Assembly (NCBI GenBank): GCA_964427875.1
Contig: CAYRVX010000007.1
Location: 49,103-113,102 of the forward strand
DNA length: 64,000 nucleotides
Direction of reading: 5' to 3'
DNA from: CAYRVX01 sp964427875
GTDB taxonomy: Bacteria > Planctomycetota > Phycisphaerae > SM23-33
The notes under the pieces are model-generated. The model saw nothing but the letters and a program-made list of their open reading frames with translations, made no database searches and was not told where the DNA came from. A program made the translations under genes and the position numbers. Shown in pieces: positions 9,117 through 18,046 of the stretch (position 1 is its first letter; each line of letters opens with the position of its first letter).

Positions 9117-10685
9117 TCAACTCCGGCGGCGTACGCGCTCGTAGATGGTCACGAACCTCCCGCGGTACAGCACCTTCAGGTCGCCCGCCGCGTCGAACAG
9201 CCGGGTCACGTGGCGCGTGTAGCTTCCGACGAGACCGCCCGTGTCGAACAGGACCGCGTCGACGTGCGGGCGACCGCGGAAGTCGTTGTAGACCGCTTCG
9301 GCGTGGCAGGGCTTCCACCGGTCCATTTGAGCGACGAGGGGCTCGATCCTGCGCCCGCTGAGGAAGTGGTACATCCGCGCGCGGTCCCACCGCGCGGCGA
9401 TCCGGGCCTGCGGGGGGAGGTCACGGCGAAGGACATCCGCGGCCTCGTAGAGATCGCAATACCTTCCGCCCTCGATGAGCTCGTGATATCGGCCGACGTG
9501 GCCGTAGCAGGAATAGTAGAACGCGCTGCGGAGCACCAGGGGCGCGTTGGCGGCGATGAGCGCGAGGGCGAAGGCGGCCGCCGCCTTGTGAAGGGCAACG
9601 GGCCGGACCGCCCGGCCCCTGCGGCGCAGAAAGAGCTCGACCCCCCAGAATACGCCGTGGAAGATCAGCAGAAGGACCATCGGATACATCGGCATCATGT
9701 ACCTCGCCCGAACGGAGGCGTATCCGACGAAGAGGCAAATTCCCACGAAGTTCAGCAGGCAGGTGGCGGCAAAGAGCCTCTGGCCGGCGCGCCACAGCTT
9801 CGCGCCCCCGGCCACGGCCGCCGCGAGCAGCACGACCCCGACGGGCTTCAGCCACGCCGAACGCTGCGCGGTGAAGCTGTCCACCATGGCGTCGGGCAGT
9901 CGAGTGAGGCCCACGGCGAGGTGATACAGCCGGCCGAGCAGGCCGCCCCTGGCGGCGGCGCCCCCCGTGTAGGCCGGCGGCTCGCCGGAAATCGACTGCG
10001 CCAGCCAGTAGAACAGCCCTCCGACGGCGGCGCCCGCGGCCAGGGTGAGCGCCGCGATCACCGCCCGCCTTCCCAGGCGGGCCTTGGAGCCGCCGTCCAG
10101 CACGACGCCGACGGCCCACGGGCCGATGACCACGAGCCCCGGCGCGCGGATTGCCACGGCGGCGCCCGTCAGCGGAACGATCGCGCACAGCCAGGCCCGG
10201 CCGCCCTCCAGCGCCCGAACGCATGCATATGCCATCAGCCAGAACAGCAGCGCGAACGGCGCGTCGGTCAGGATCAGGTGCGAGTAGTCGTAGGATCGAT
10301 AGCACAGGGACGTCGCGAGCACGACGAGAAAGGCCGTCCTGCGTTCCGTCCGCCGGGCGAGCGTCAGGTAGGCCATGGCGAGCCCGCCGAGCCCGCAGAG
10401 CACGACGAACAGGTTCGGCGCCCAGAAGCCGTCGCCGAATGCCCACCACAGGGCGCCGAGGATGGCGGGCATCCCCGGCGTGACTTCGGCGTTGACCTCG
10501 CCGTTGAAGCGGTAGCCCTCGCCGCGGACCAGGTTCCGCCCGAGGCCCTGGTACAGCGCGCTGTCGGGCGTGGGCCACCAACTGTTCGTCACGCCGGCGA
10601 GGTACACCGCCGCCACGAGGCACGCCGCGGCGACCACGTGCCGGCGCCGCGGCGAAGGGCCCGATGCGACTGACCATTCACTCAC
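9117..10685 (-). CDS. GT39-like multi-pass membrane glycosyltransferase (copy 3)
   Basis: 522 residues from a GTG that overlaps the TGA of the upstream aminotransferase (GTGA) and has GGAGG nine bases upstream. The frame is open further 5' but that part lies inside the aminotransferase gene. The first hydrophobic segment starts at about residue 17, followed by the 'PDSALYQGLGRNLVRGEGYR' loop, many further membrane segments, and a C-terminal soluble domain ending 'GRFVTIYERVRRRS'. Identity with the adjacent gene at 7388-9079 is visible even in the DNA, so these are a tandem duplicate pair. Expected role: transfer of a lipid-linked sugar outside the membrane. The two proteins differ most in the C-terminal domain, which may set acceptor choice (inference). 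Confidence 0.82.
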   Translation of the reverse strand: MSEWSVASGPSPRRRHVVAAACLVAAVYLAGVTNSWWPTPDSALYQGLGRNLVRGEGYRFNGEVNAEVTPGMPAILGALWWAFGDGFWAPNLFVVLCGLGGLAMAYLTLARRTERRTAFLVVLATSLCYRSYDYSHLILTDAPFALLFWLMAYACVRALEGGRAWLCAIVPLTGAAVAIRAPGLVVIGPWAVGVVLDGGSKARLGRRAVIAALTLAAGAAVGGLFYWLAQSISGEPPAYTGGAAARGGLLGRLYHLAVGLTRLPDAMVDSFTAQRSAWLKPVGVVLLAAAVAGGAKLWRAGQRLFAATCLLNFVGICLFVGYASVRARYMMPMYPMVLLLIFHGVFWGVELFLRRRGRAVRPVALHKAAAAFALALIAANAPLVLRSAFYYSCYGHVGRYHELIEGGRYCDLYEAADVLRRDLPPQARIAARWDRARMYHFLSGRRIEPLVAQMDRWKPCHAEAVYNDFRGRPHVDAVLFDTGGLVGSYTRHVTRLFDAAGDLKVLYRGRFVTIYERVRRRS

Positions 10686-11821
10686 CGGGAGCTTCCTCCC
10701 GCCGCCTCGCGGAGCGAGCGGACGCAGCAGTCCACGTCTTGCGACGTCATTCCGCTGTAAAGGGGCATCGCCAGGCCCTGGCGGTGCAGCCTCCCCGAGA
10801 CGGGCAGGTCTGCGTCGGCGTAGCCGAGCCGCTCCTGGTAGACCCTCGCGCAGTGCCCGGACACCGCGCCGGGGCCCGCCTCGATGCCCCCGGCCGCGAG
10901 CTTCGCGACGACCTCGTCGCGCGACAACGCATCCTCCAGGACGACCATGAACGTCTGCCACGTGTGCTCGGGGTGATCGTCGGGCAGGCGAATCCGCGGG
11001 CAGTCGGTCAGGCCGCTCAGGTATCTCCGCGCGATGCGCTTGTGGGCCTGGAGTCTCTCGGGGAGCTTGGCGAGTTGAACGCAGCCGACGGCCGCCGCCA
11101 GCTCAGTCATGCGGTAGTTGAGCCCCGGCGCCAGGAAGTCCCTGTGCCCGTCGACGAGGCCCTGGCCGTGGTTGCGATACATGCGGCAGGCCTCGGCGAG
11201 ATCATCGTCGTCCGTGACGATCGCCCCGCCCTCGCCGGTGGTGACGGCCTTGCGCGGGTGAAAGCTGAAGATCCCCGCCCGGCCGAAGCCGCCGACCTTC
11301 TTGCCCTTGTGCGTCGCGGCCAGCGCGCAGGCGGCATCCTCGATGACCTCCAGGCCGAACTCCTGCGCGACGGCCCCGACGGCCCCCATGTCCGCCGCCA
11401 GGCCGAACTCGTGCACCGGCACCACCGCCCGCGGGCGCCCCCGGCCCGAGCGGCGGCACTCGGCGATCCTCGCGTGCAGGTCGCCCGGGTCGATGTTGTA
11501 CGAGCCCTCCAGGCAGTCCACGAACACGGGCCGGGCGCCGCAGACCATGGCCACGTTTGCGGCCGCCGGCCAGGCGAAGCTCGGGATGAACACGACGTCG
11601 CCCGGTCCGATGCCCGTCGCCATCTGCGCCACGTGGAGGGCGGCCGTGCCGGAACTGACCGCGATGCAGTGCCGCGCCTCGTGGAGCTCGGCGAGGGCCT
11701 GCTCGAATCCCTGGACCCTCGGCCCCTGGACGACCCATCCGCTGTCGAGCACCTCTCGGAGCGCATCGAGCTCGCGGTGGTCGAAGTCGCACCTGGCCAG
11801 TGGGATCCGCCTGGGGCTCAT
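10682..11821 (-). CDS. DegT/DnrJ/EryC1 family PLP-dependent sugar aminotransferase
   Basis: 379 residues; the ATG at 11821 overlaps the stop of the upstream epimerase (ATGA). The frame is open far upstream because of high GC, but this is overlap with real genes, not a fusion. 'AVSSGTAALHVA' near residue 55 binds the cofactor phosphate and 'FSFHPRKAVTTGEGG' places the Schiff-base lysine at K191. These are diagnostic for the aminotransferases that convert nucleotide-4-keto or 3-keto sugars to amino sugars with glutamate as donor. With the epimerase next door it would make an amino sugar nucleotide for the glycosyltransferases of the cluster. The exact sugar cannot be read from the sequence. Confidence 0.88.
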   Translation of the reverse strand: MSPRRIPLARCDFDHRELDALREVLDSGWVVQGPRVQGFEQALAELHEARHCIAVSSGTAALHVAQMATGIGPGDVVFIPSFAWPAAANVAMVCGARPVFVDCLEGSYNIDPGDLHARIAECRRSGRGRPRAVVPVHEFGLAADMGAVGAVAQEFGLEVIEDAACALAATHKGKKVGGFGRAGIFSFHPRKAVTTGEGGAIVTDDDDLAEACRMYRNHGQGLVDGHRDFLAPGLNYRMTELAAAVGCVQLAKLPERLQAHKRIARRYLSGLTDCPRIRLPDDHPEHTWQTFMVVLEDALSRDEVVAKLAAGGIEAGPGAVSGHCARVYQERLGYADADLPVSGRLHRQGLAMPLYSGMTSQDVDCCVRSLREAAGGSSR

Positions 11822-12774
11822 GGGATCGTTTTCCTGAAGAACTCCGCCGTCGCGAGGATGCCCTCCTCCAGGTCCACCTTGGCCTGGAAGCCCAGGAGCT
11901 CGGCGGCCTTGCCCACGCTGGGAACTCGCAGCTCCACGTCGGTATGGTGTCCGGCGGCGAAGACGATCTTCGAGGCCGACCCCAGCACGCGAACGACCGC
12001 CTGGGCCAGCCCGTACACCGTGATGACCGCCCGCGGGTTGCCGATGTTGAACGACTCGCCTATGGCGCTGGGGTGCGACATCGTCAGAAGCAGCCCGTCG
12101 ACGAAGTCGTCGATATAGCACCACGCCCTGATCTGGTTGCCCTCGTTGTGGATTGTGATGTCGGCGTTCTTCAATGCCCGGGTGATGAACACCTTCATCG
12201 CGCCCTCGCCCACCTGCCCCGGGCCGTACACGTTGAAGGGCCGAACCGTCACCGTCGGCATGCCGAACTCCTGGTGGTACGCCTTGGTCAGGAATTCCCC
12301 CGCGAGCTTGCTGACGGCGTAGGTCCATCGGGCCTCGCCGACCGCGCCGATGTTCGTCGAGTCGGTCTCTTCCGACCGAAACGCCGACTGCCCGAACACC
12401 TCGCTGGTGGAGAAGCCCACGAACCGCTCCAGCTCGGGCAGTTGGCGGGCGGCCTCCAACGCGTTCGCCGTGCCCAGCATGTTGACGCGCATCGTGGCCG
12501 TCGGCTGGCGGCAGACGGTGTCGATCCCCGCGATGGCCGCGCAGTGCAGGACGATGTCGGCGCCGGCCATCGCACTGGCGAGCCCGGCCGCGTCCAGCAC
12601 GTCGCCCTCGACGAGCCGCAGGTTCGGGTGCGAAGCGTATGGCTTGTCGTGTATCGAGTCGCGCCGCAGGCTGTCGTACACGGTGATGCGATTGTCCTCG
12701 ATGAGCCGGCCGATGACGGCCGAGCCGATGAAGCCCGCCCCGCCGGTGATGAAGATGCTCCGGTCCTTGATCAT
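11818..12774 (-). CDS. NAD-dependent nucleotide-sugar epimerase/dehydratase
   Basis: 318 residues. 'IFITGGAGFIGS' at residues 7-18 is the NAD-binding loop and the catalytic pair is Y152/K156 ('TYAVSKLAGE') with 'FSTSEVFGQ' carrying the serine or threonine of the triad. 'RPFNVYGPGQ' and 'GESFNIGNP' are typical of UDP-glucose 4-epimerase-like and dTDP-glucose dehydratase-like SDR enzymes. The gene is six bases from the stop of the upstream GT4 gene and overlaps the downstream aminotransferase. The likely role is to provide the 4-keto or 4-epimer sugar nucleotide used by that aminotransferase. Whether it epimerises, dehydrates or decarboxylates is not decided by sequence reading alone. Confidence 0.87.
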   Translation of the reverse strand: MIKDRSIFITGGAGFIGSAVIGRLIEDNRITVYDSLRRDSIHDKPYASHPNLRLVEGDVLDAAGLASAMAGADIVLHCAAIAGIDTVCRQPTATMRVNMLGTANALEAARQLPELERFVGFSTSEVFGQSAFRSEETDSTNIGAVGEARWTYAVSKLAGEFLTKAYHQEFGMPTVTVRPFNVYGPGQVGEGAMKVFITRALKNADITIHNEGNQIRAWCYIDDFVDGLLLTMSHPSAIGESFNIGNPRAVITVYGLAQAVVRVLGSASKIVFAAGHHTDVELRVPSVGKAAELLGFQAKVDLEEGILATAEFFRKTIP

Positions 12775-12780
12775 TGGCGT

Positions 12781-14013
12781 TTACCTTCTCTTGCCGACCC
12801 GCCGGCTGCGACCGCACAAGCGCTCGTAGGACGCGATCGTGCGGTCCAGGATCACCTCGCGATCGAAGCCGAAGTCGGTAAGGAACTGCCGTCCCATCTC
12901 GATCCGACGCTTCCGCAGGGACGGGTGCTCCAGCAGATGCGCGACGGCTCGGGCCAGGTCGGGCGGGTCCTCCGGCCGGGCCAGTTCGACATAGTCCTTC
13001 TGCTTGAACGAGCCGGTCGGGTCCAGCGCGTCGGTGACGACGGCGGGCACGCCCGCGTGCATCGCCTCCAGGATGCACGAGCTGTAACAGTTCGTGACCG
13101 GGCTGTTGGCCACGAACACCGTCGAGGCGCGCAGGATCGCTCCGACGTCCGATCGCGCGCCGGTCAGGCGGACGGCCCCGCCGACGGCGAGCCGGTCGAT
13201 CAGCCTCTCCATCTCCGCGCGAAGCGGGCCGTCGCCGACCAGCAGGAAACGAGCGTCCGGCCGGGACTTCAGAACGTGCGGGACCGCCCGCACCACGCCG
13301 AGCGGGTCCTTGAACGGCACGAAACGCGCGACGTACGTGACCACCTCGCCGCCGCCGGCGCACCACTCGGCCAGCTCCGGCTCCAACGGCTCGTCGGCGT
13401 CCACACGATCGTAATCGGGGAGGTGGTGGATGTCCAAGACCGGCCCGCGGTAATCGTACGTCGCCAGGTACGCCTCCAGCGTGCCCCGCCCGACCTCGAC
13501 CGCGTCGGCGCAGCGCAGGGCGACGCGGTTCGCCGCGCGGGGGGCGCTTCGGATGCCGCTGCCCAGCAGCTTGAGTTGCACGGGGATTCGCCGGATCCTC
13601 CTCGCCGCCGCCGCCAGCAGGCCGCTGAGCGACCAGAAGCAGTGAATCACGTCGGCCCCGGCCGAGGCCGACAGGACCGCCGCCGACCCGGCCGCTGAGA
13701 ACAGGGGCACCTGGAGCATCGCAAGACGGCTGCCGCGGAGGTTTTCCGCTATCCCCGACCCGTACGCCAGGCGCTGGCGGCCGGGCGGCAGGAAGTATCG
13801 GAACCGGCGGACTTCGACGCCGTCGACGATCTCCCGCGTCGGGCATGCCGGTGAATGCGGGCAGACCACGACGACCTCCAGTCCGCGCCCCGCAAGCCCG
13901 CGCGCCAGGCCCTGGACGAAGATCCCGGCGAAGTCTCCCTCGAAGCGGGGGAAGCTCAATGTCACCATGCAAACTCGCATGCCGCCCAAGCCCCACCGGC
14001 GCCTGCCCGTCAT
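12781..14013 (-). CDS. Glycosyltransferase family 4 (GT-B fold), second copy
   Basis: 410 residues from the ATG that overlaps the GT2 stop (ATGA). An internal ATG at 13980 ('MRVCMVTLSFPRFEGDFAG') gives a more usual GT4 N-terminus and is a good alternative. The donor half contains 'VVTYVARFVPFKDPLGVVRA', then 'FLLVGDGPLRAEMERLI', and 'NCYSSCILEAMHAGVPAVVT' where the EX7E-type motif sits. 'TREIVDGVEVRRFRYFLPPG' is typical of GT4 enzymes of the capsule or exopolysaccharide type. It should work on the cytoplasmic face with a nucleotide sugar. Only general similarity to the GT4 at 4991-6193 is visible, so this pair is older or has a different specificity. Confidence 0.87.
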   Translation of the reverse strand: MTGRRRWGLGGMRVCMVTLSFPRFEGDFAGIFVQGLARGLAGRGLEVVVVCPHSPACPTREIVDGVEVRRFRYFLPPGRQRLAYGSGIAENLRGSRLAMLQVPLFSAAGSAAVLSASAGADVIHCFWSLSGLLAAAARRIRRIPVQLKLLGSGIRSAPRAANRVALRCADAVEVGRGTLEAYLATYDYRGPVLDIHHLPDYDRVDADEPLEPELAEWCAGGGEVVTYVARFVPFKDPLGVVRAVPHVLKSRPDARFLLVGDGPLRAEMERLIDRLAVGGAVRLTGARSDVGAILRASTVFVANSPVTNCYSSCILEAMHAGVPAVVTDALDPTGSFKQKDYVELARPEDPPDLARAVAHLLEHPSLRKRRIEMGRQFLTDFGFDREVILDRTIASYERLCGRSRRVGKRR

Positions 14014-14993
14014 CCGCGCCCCCGCCCGGTCAGCCGGACCTTCAGGTCGCGGTTGACCTCCATGTCGCACCACATCGCGAACAGCATCAACTGGAGCCCC
14101 ATGAGAAACAGGAACGCGCTGAACAGCGTGCTCGTGCCCGCCACCGGGCCGACGAAACAGCGGTAGAAGAACAGGTACAGCCCGAACAGCAGGCCCGCCG
14201 TGAAGGAGATCGACCCGAACGCGTAGAACAGCACCAGCGGGTGGAAGTCGCGAATGACGTACTTCCGCGTCATCCGCCAGCAGAATCGCTTGAAGATCAG
14301 CCAGGTCATCGTGGGCACCACGCGCCAGAGCTTCATCTTCGACTGCTCGCCCACGTGGTACACCGGCCGGATCGGCACGTCCGCCACGCGGAAGTCGTAG
14401 ACGTTCAGCCGCACCAGGACGTCGTTCGGGTAGCCGTAGCCGCGGTAGACATTCCGGAGGTCGATCGCCCGAAGCGCCTCCAGGCTGATGGCGGTGTAGC
14501 CGGCCTGCGAGTCCGCCACGTGCCAGTAGCCGCTGGCGATCTTGGTGAGCATGCTCAGGAACGCGTTGCCGAGGAATCGGTGGCGGGGGATCGTCTCCCA
14601 CGCCCCGCGGTAGAACAGCCGATTCCCCTTGGCGTAGTCGACCTGCCCGCGGGCGACGGGTCCGACGAGCAGCTCCAGCTCGCCGGGGTCCATCTGCCCG
14701 TCGCCGGCCATGACCGCGGTCACGTCGATCTCCCGCCGGACGGCCTCGAGGTAACCGGCGACGATCGCCGCCCCGACGCCGGCGTTCGACTCGTGCCGCA
14801 GAAGGACCGTGCGGGGCGGGTCGCCTTCGCCGGCGATGTGCTCGCCGACGATCTCGCCCGTGGCGTCGCTGCTGCCGTCGTCCACCACGATCGCGCAGTC
14901 CACGAAGCCCGGCACGGTCGCCAGCACGTCGGCGATCTGCGTCTCTTCGTTGTACGCCGGCACCACCACCGCGACGGTCTTGTCCTCCAGCAC
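14010..14993 (-). CDS. Dolichyl-phosphate-mannose-synthase-like GT2, paralogue
   Basis: 327 residues from a GTG with GGGAG seven bases upstream. It is a clear paralogue of the GT2 at 6260-7228: both read 'DKTVAVVVPAYNEE' or close to it, 'AKGNRLFYRGAWETIPRHRFLGNAF', here cited only as the shared region near residues 125-150, and 'SGYWHVADSQAGY'. Two hydrophobic segments close to the C-terminus anchor it. One difference is the metal-binding motif: this copy has 'MAGDGQMDP' where the other has 'MDGDGQMDP', so the first aspartate of DxD is alanine. That variant is seen in some active bacterial GT2 enzymes, so it does not prove inactivity. It is 13 bases from the stop of cysK. Confidence 0.87.
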   Translation of the reverse strand: MLEDKTVAVVVPAYNEETQIADVLATVPGFVDCAIVVDDGSSDATGEIVGEHIAGEGDPPRTVLLRHESNAGVGAAIVAGYLEAVRREIDVTAVMAGDGQMDPGELELLVGPVARGQVDYAKGNRLFYRGAWETIPRHRFLGNAFLSMLTKIASGYWHVADSQAGYTAISLEALRAIDLRNVYRGYGYPNDVLVRLNVYDFRVADVPIRPVYHVGEQSKMKLWRVVPTMTWLIFKRFCWRMTRKYVIRDFHPLVLFYAFGSISFTAGLLFGLYLFFYRCFVGPVAGTSTLFSAFLFLMGLQLMLFAMWCDMEVNRDLKVRLTGRGRG

Positions 14994-15006
14994 GCTTGCT
15001 CTCCCG

Positions 15007-15894
15007 TTACAGCAGGGCCGTCGAGAAGTATCGCTCCGCGCGGTCCGGCAGGACGGTGGTGATGTTGCCGGGGATCTTCATGGCGAGCTGCCGGGCGGCC
15101 CACACGTTCGCGCCGCTGCTGATGCCCACCAGCAGGCCGAAGTCTCTCCCGAGCTCACGCGTCGTCTCGATGGCGTCGTCGTCCGTGACCTCGATCACGT
15201 CGTCCACCATGGACACGTCGAGGATCGCCGGGATGAAGCCGTCGCCGATGCCCTGGATCTGGTGCAGCCCGGGCTCGTGGCCGAGCAGGGCCGATACGTT
15301 CTTGGGCTCGACGGCCACGATCTTCGCTGCCGGGCGATGCTCCTTGAGGAACTTGCCCACGCCCTGTAGCGTGCCGCCGCTTCCGACCCCGGCGACGAAG
15401 CAGGCGATGTCGCCGCTCATCTGCCGCCAGATCTCGACGGCCGTCTGCTCGTAGTGGCAGCGAGGGTTGTCCGGGTTCTCGAACTGCTGGGGGACGTAGA
15501 TCCGCGGATCGGCGGCGGCCATCTCCTCGACGTGTTTCACGGCCCCGGCGATTCCCTCCTCATCCGGCGTCAGGACGAGCTCGGCCCCCAGGGCGCGGAT
15601 GAGCTTCTTGCGCTCCTCGCTCATGCCCTCGGGCATGACGATGCGGACCTGGTAGCCCTTGAGCCGCCCCACCAGCGCCACGCCGATGCCGGTGTTGCCG
15701 GACGTGGGCTCCACGATGACGGAATCCCGCTTGAGCTTGCCGTCGCGCTCGGCCCCCTCGAGCATCGCCAGGGCAACGCGGTCCTTGATGCTCCCGCCGG
15801 GGCTGAGGAACTCCGCCTTGACGAAGACGCTCTCGTTCCTCAGCCGCAGCAGCGGCGTGTTTCCGATCAGGTCCAGTATGTTGTCGGTCAGCAT
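15007..15894 (-). CDS. cysK: Cysteine synthase (O-acetylserine sulfhydrylase)
   Basis: 295 residues from the ATG at 15894, with GAGG upstream; the frame extends further but the family starts at 'MLTDNILDLIGNTPLLRL'. 'GGSIKDR' contains the PLP lysine K37, and 'PTSGNTGI' (residues 63-70) binds the substrate carboxylate; 'GVGSGGTLQGVGKFLKE' binds the cofactor phosphate. The enzyme makes cysteine from O-acetylserine and sulfide in the cytoplasm. It is slightly shorter than most CysK proteins (about 305-320), with a short C-terminus. A good promoter lies upstream (15948-15976), and the glycosylation genes follow at once, so cysK may be the first gene of that operon. A cystathionine-beta-synthase-like or O-phosphoserine-using variant cannot be excluded. 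Confidence 0.9.
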   Translation of the reverse strand: MLTDNILDLIGNTPLLRLRNESVFVKAEFLSPGGSIKDRVALAMLEGAERDGKLKRDSVIVEPTSGNTGIGVALVGRLKGYQVRIVMPEGMSEERKKLIRALGAELVLTPDEEGIAGAVKHVEEMAAADPRIYVPQQFENPDNPRCHYEQTAVEIWRQMSGDIACFVAGVGSGGTLQGVGKFLKEHRPAAKIVAVEPKNVSALLGHEPGLHQIQGIGDGFIPAILDVSMVDDVIEVTDDDAIETTRELGRDFGLLVGISSGANVWAARQLAMKIPGNITTVLPDRAERYFSTALL

Positions 15895-15947
15895 CTGTCC
15901 GTGCCCCTCAAGGCCCTGCCTGCCCGCCGCGTGCGAGCAAGGCAGAC

Positions 15948-15976
15948 AATATATGCCCACTGCGGGGATTTGTAAA
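15948..15976 (-). promoter_or_regulatory. Sigma70-type promoter for cysK and the glycosylation operon
   Basis: Read on the minus strand: TTTACA (15971-15976), a spacer of 17, then TATATT (15948-15953). Five of six bases match the -35 consensus and five of six the -10. The predicted start lies about 46 bases before the cysK ATG. No operator or riboswitch was recognised in the leader. Confidence 0.6.
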
Positions 15977-16047
15977 GGCGGACCGGCCGCAGATCGTCGG
16001 CATGGTCGCCCTCGCGGCGCGTGCCCGTCGGATCGGCCCGGGGCGGC

Positions 16048-17949
16048 TTATCTCTCTTGCGCCGAGTGCCCCTCGACCTCGCCGACCGGTTCGGCGCGGC
16101 CGCCGATGTGCCTGGCGAGGAACTGCTCGGCCCGGGCGAAGAAGTGAATGCGGTTTTCCGGCCGGACGAAGGCGTGGCCCTCGTCGGCGTAGACCAGGTA
16201 CTCCACGGGCAGGTTCGCCTTTCGCATGGCGGCGACGATCTGATCGCTTTCTGCCTGCTTGACGCGGGGGTCGTTGGCGCCCTGGCCGATCAGCAGCGGC
16301 CGGCATATGCGATCGGCGAAGAACAACGGGCTCCGCGACTTGAGGAACTCCTCGTCGGCGTCCAGGTCGCCCATGCGGTGGGCGAAGACGGCCAGCAGCG
16401 GCTGCCAGTACGGCGGGGCCGAGCGAATCAGCGTCGCGAGGTTGCTGGGCCCGACGAGGTCCACCCCGGCGGCGAATACCTCCGGCGTGAAGGTCAGGCC
16501 CACCAGTGTCGCGTATCCGCCGTAGGAGCCGCCCATGACGGCGACCCGCTTGGGGTCGGCGCGGGCGGTGTCGATCAGCCAGTTCACGCCGTCGATCAGG
16601 TCGTCGTGCATCTTCCCGGCCCACTCGCGATTGCCGGCCTTCAGGAAGGCCTTGCCGTACCCGGCCGAGCCGCGGAAGTTCACCTGGAGCACGGCGTAGC
16701 CGCGGTTGGCGAGCCACTGGACGATGGGCTTGTATCCCCACGTATCGCGGCCCCAGGGCCCGCCGTGTACGAGCAGCACGGCCGGGGGCTTTTCGGCCGT
16801 CTTGCCGGCGTATGCCGGCGGCGTCAGGTAGCCGTGGAGATCAAGCCCGTCTCGCGCGGCGAACGAGACCGGCTCCATCCGCGCCAGCGGCAGGCCTTCC
16901 AGCGCCGGCTGGTTGGCGAACAGCAGCGTTGCCGATCTCGTCGCGCGATCGTAGGCGTAATAGTGCACTGGGCCGTCGTCCGTGTTGTGCGTCACGATCC
17001 ACGTCCGGTCGGCCAGGTCGCCGCCGGTGACCTTGAACTCGCCGCGGCGCAGGCGGCCGAGCACGTCGAAGTCCGCCGCCACCGACTCGTCCAGCACCTG
17101 CCACTGGAGCCTCTGGCGGTAGAACGCCACGGCCTGGATCTCCCGCGTCACGGGGTGGATGAACATGCCTCCCATATCGTAGTGCGGGTCTTCGGCGACG
17201 ACGGTTCGGCCGCCGTCGTCGAGCGAGACGGCCAGAAGGCGAACGGCATTGGCGCCGGCGCTGGAGCGGACGTAGAGCGTGGCGTTGTCCTTGGAGAACG
17301 TGACGATGTCTCCCTGGTCGTCGGGCGCCCACTCCAGCAGCTTCCGCCAGGGCCCGGGCGGGTCGGCTGCGTCGCGAACGAGCACGTCGAACCCGCCGTC
17401 GGGACGGGCGGCCATCGCCGCGCGGACGCGAAAGGCGGCGTCCGCCTCCCAGCCGATCACGCTGCCCGGGTTTTCGGTGTCCGGCTCGACGGCGCCGTTC
17501 CGCAGGTTGACCCGGTAGACGTCGTGGAGGCGCCTGTCGCGCAGGTTCAGGCCGATGAGCATCTCGTCGGGGAAGTCCGGGTCCAGCGACACGATCTGTG
17601 CCTGGGCGCCCTGGAACGGCGTCAGGTCGCGCACGACGTTCGTCTCGACGTTCGCGGCGTACACGTGCCAGTTCTCGTCCCCGTCGGCGTCCTGGAGGTA
17701 CAGGAGCTGCCGGCCGTCGTACGTCCAGAGGTAGCTGCGGATCCCTCGTTTCCTGTCGGCCGTCAGAACGCGGTCGTCCTCGGTGCCGAACGTTCGCAGC
17801 CAGACCTGAAGCACATCCCTTTCATCCGGTGCCAGATACGCCAGGTACCTGCCATCCGGCGAGAGCTGCGGCCCCGACCGCCTGGGGTGGCCGAACAGCA
17901 CCTCGCGAGGGATAAGGGGTGCGGACGCTGCGGGAATGGTATCCTTCAT
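16048..17949 (-). CDS. S9 family peptidase (prolyl oligopeptidase / acylaminoacyl peptidase type)
   Basis: 633 residues. The N-terminal 370 residues show WD/TolB-like beta-propeller character ('QLSPDGRYLAYLAP', 'WTYDGRQLLYLQD'). The C-terminal alpha/beta-hydrolase domain has 'MGGSYGGYATL' with the nucleophile near residue 475, 'GQGANDPRV' with the acid near 560 and 'DEGHAF' with the histidine near 590. This is the S9C arrangement, which cleaves short peptides or N-acylated amino acids. No signal peptide is visible, so it is probably cytoplasmic, unlike many planctomycete homologues. It is divergently transcribed from the secreted protein gene at 18047. Confidence 0.9.
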   Translation of the reverse strand: MKDTIPAASAPLIPREVLFGHPRRSGPQLSPDGRYLAYLAPDERDVLQVWLRTFGTEDDRVLTADRKRGIRSYLWTYDGRQLLYLQDADGDENWHVYAANVETNVVRDLTPFQGAQAQIVSLDPDFPDEMLIGLNLRDRRLHDVYRVNLRNGAVEPDTENPGSVIGWEADAAFRVRAAMAARPDGGFDVLVRDAADPPGPWRKLLEWAPDDQGDIVTFSKDNATLYVRSSAGANAVRLLAVSLDDGGRTVVAEDPHYDMGGMFIHPVTREIQAVAFYRQRLQWQVLDESVAADFDVLGRLRRGEFKVTGGDLADRTWIVTHNTDDGPVHYYAYDRATRSATLLFANQPALEGLPLARMEPVSFAARDGLDLHGYLTPPAYAGKTAEKPPAVLLVHGGPWGRDTWGYKPIVQWLANRGYAVLQVNFRGSAGYGKAFLKAGNREWAGKMHDDLIDGVNWLIDTARADPKRVAVMGGSYGGYATLVGLTFTPEVFAAGVDLVGPSNLATLIRSAPPYWQPLLAVFAHRMGDLDADEEFLKSRSPLFFADRICRPLLIGQGANDPRVKQAESDQIVAAMRKANLPVEYLVYADEGHAFVRPENRIHFFARAEQFLARHIGGRAEPVGEVEGHSAQER

Positions 17950-17986
17950 ATGATCTCACACTTCCCGGATCAACACACACTTGGCG

Positions 17987-17992
17987 TATAAT
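17987..17992 (+). promoter_or_regulatory. TATAAT -10 element upstream of the secreted isomerase-like gene
   Basis: A perfect TATAAT sits 54 bases before the ATG at 18047, in the 97-base gap between two divergent genes. No good -35 is visible 16-18 bases upstream. The surrounding 'GCGTATAATA' resembles the -10 regions found before rpsT and the AsmA-like gene. Confidence 0.4.
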
Positions 17993-18046
17993 AGGGCATC
18001 TCCCGGCCGCAGGGACAGCGGCTTCTTCAACAGCGAGGAGAGGAAG

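Noticed and set aside
10682..13996. One frame of 1104 codons that could look like a giant fusion ending in the aminotransferase
   Set aside because: Only the last 379 codons match a family; the rest is out of frame with the epimerase and GT4 genes it overlaps.
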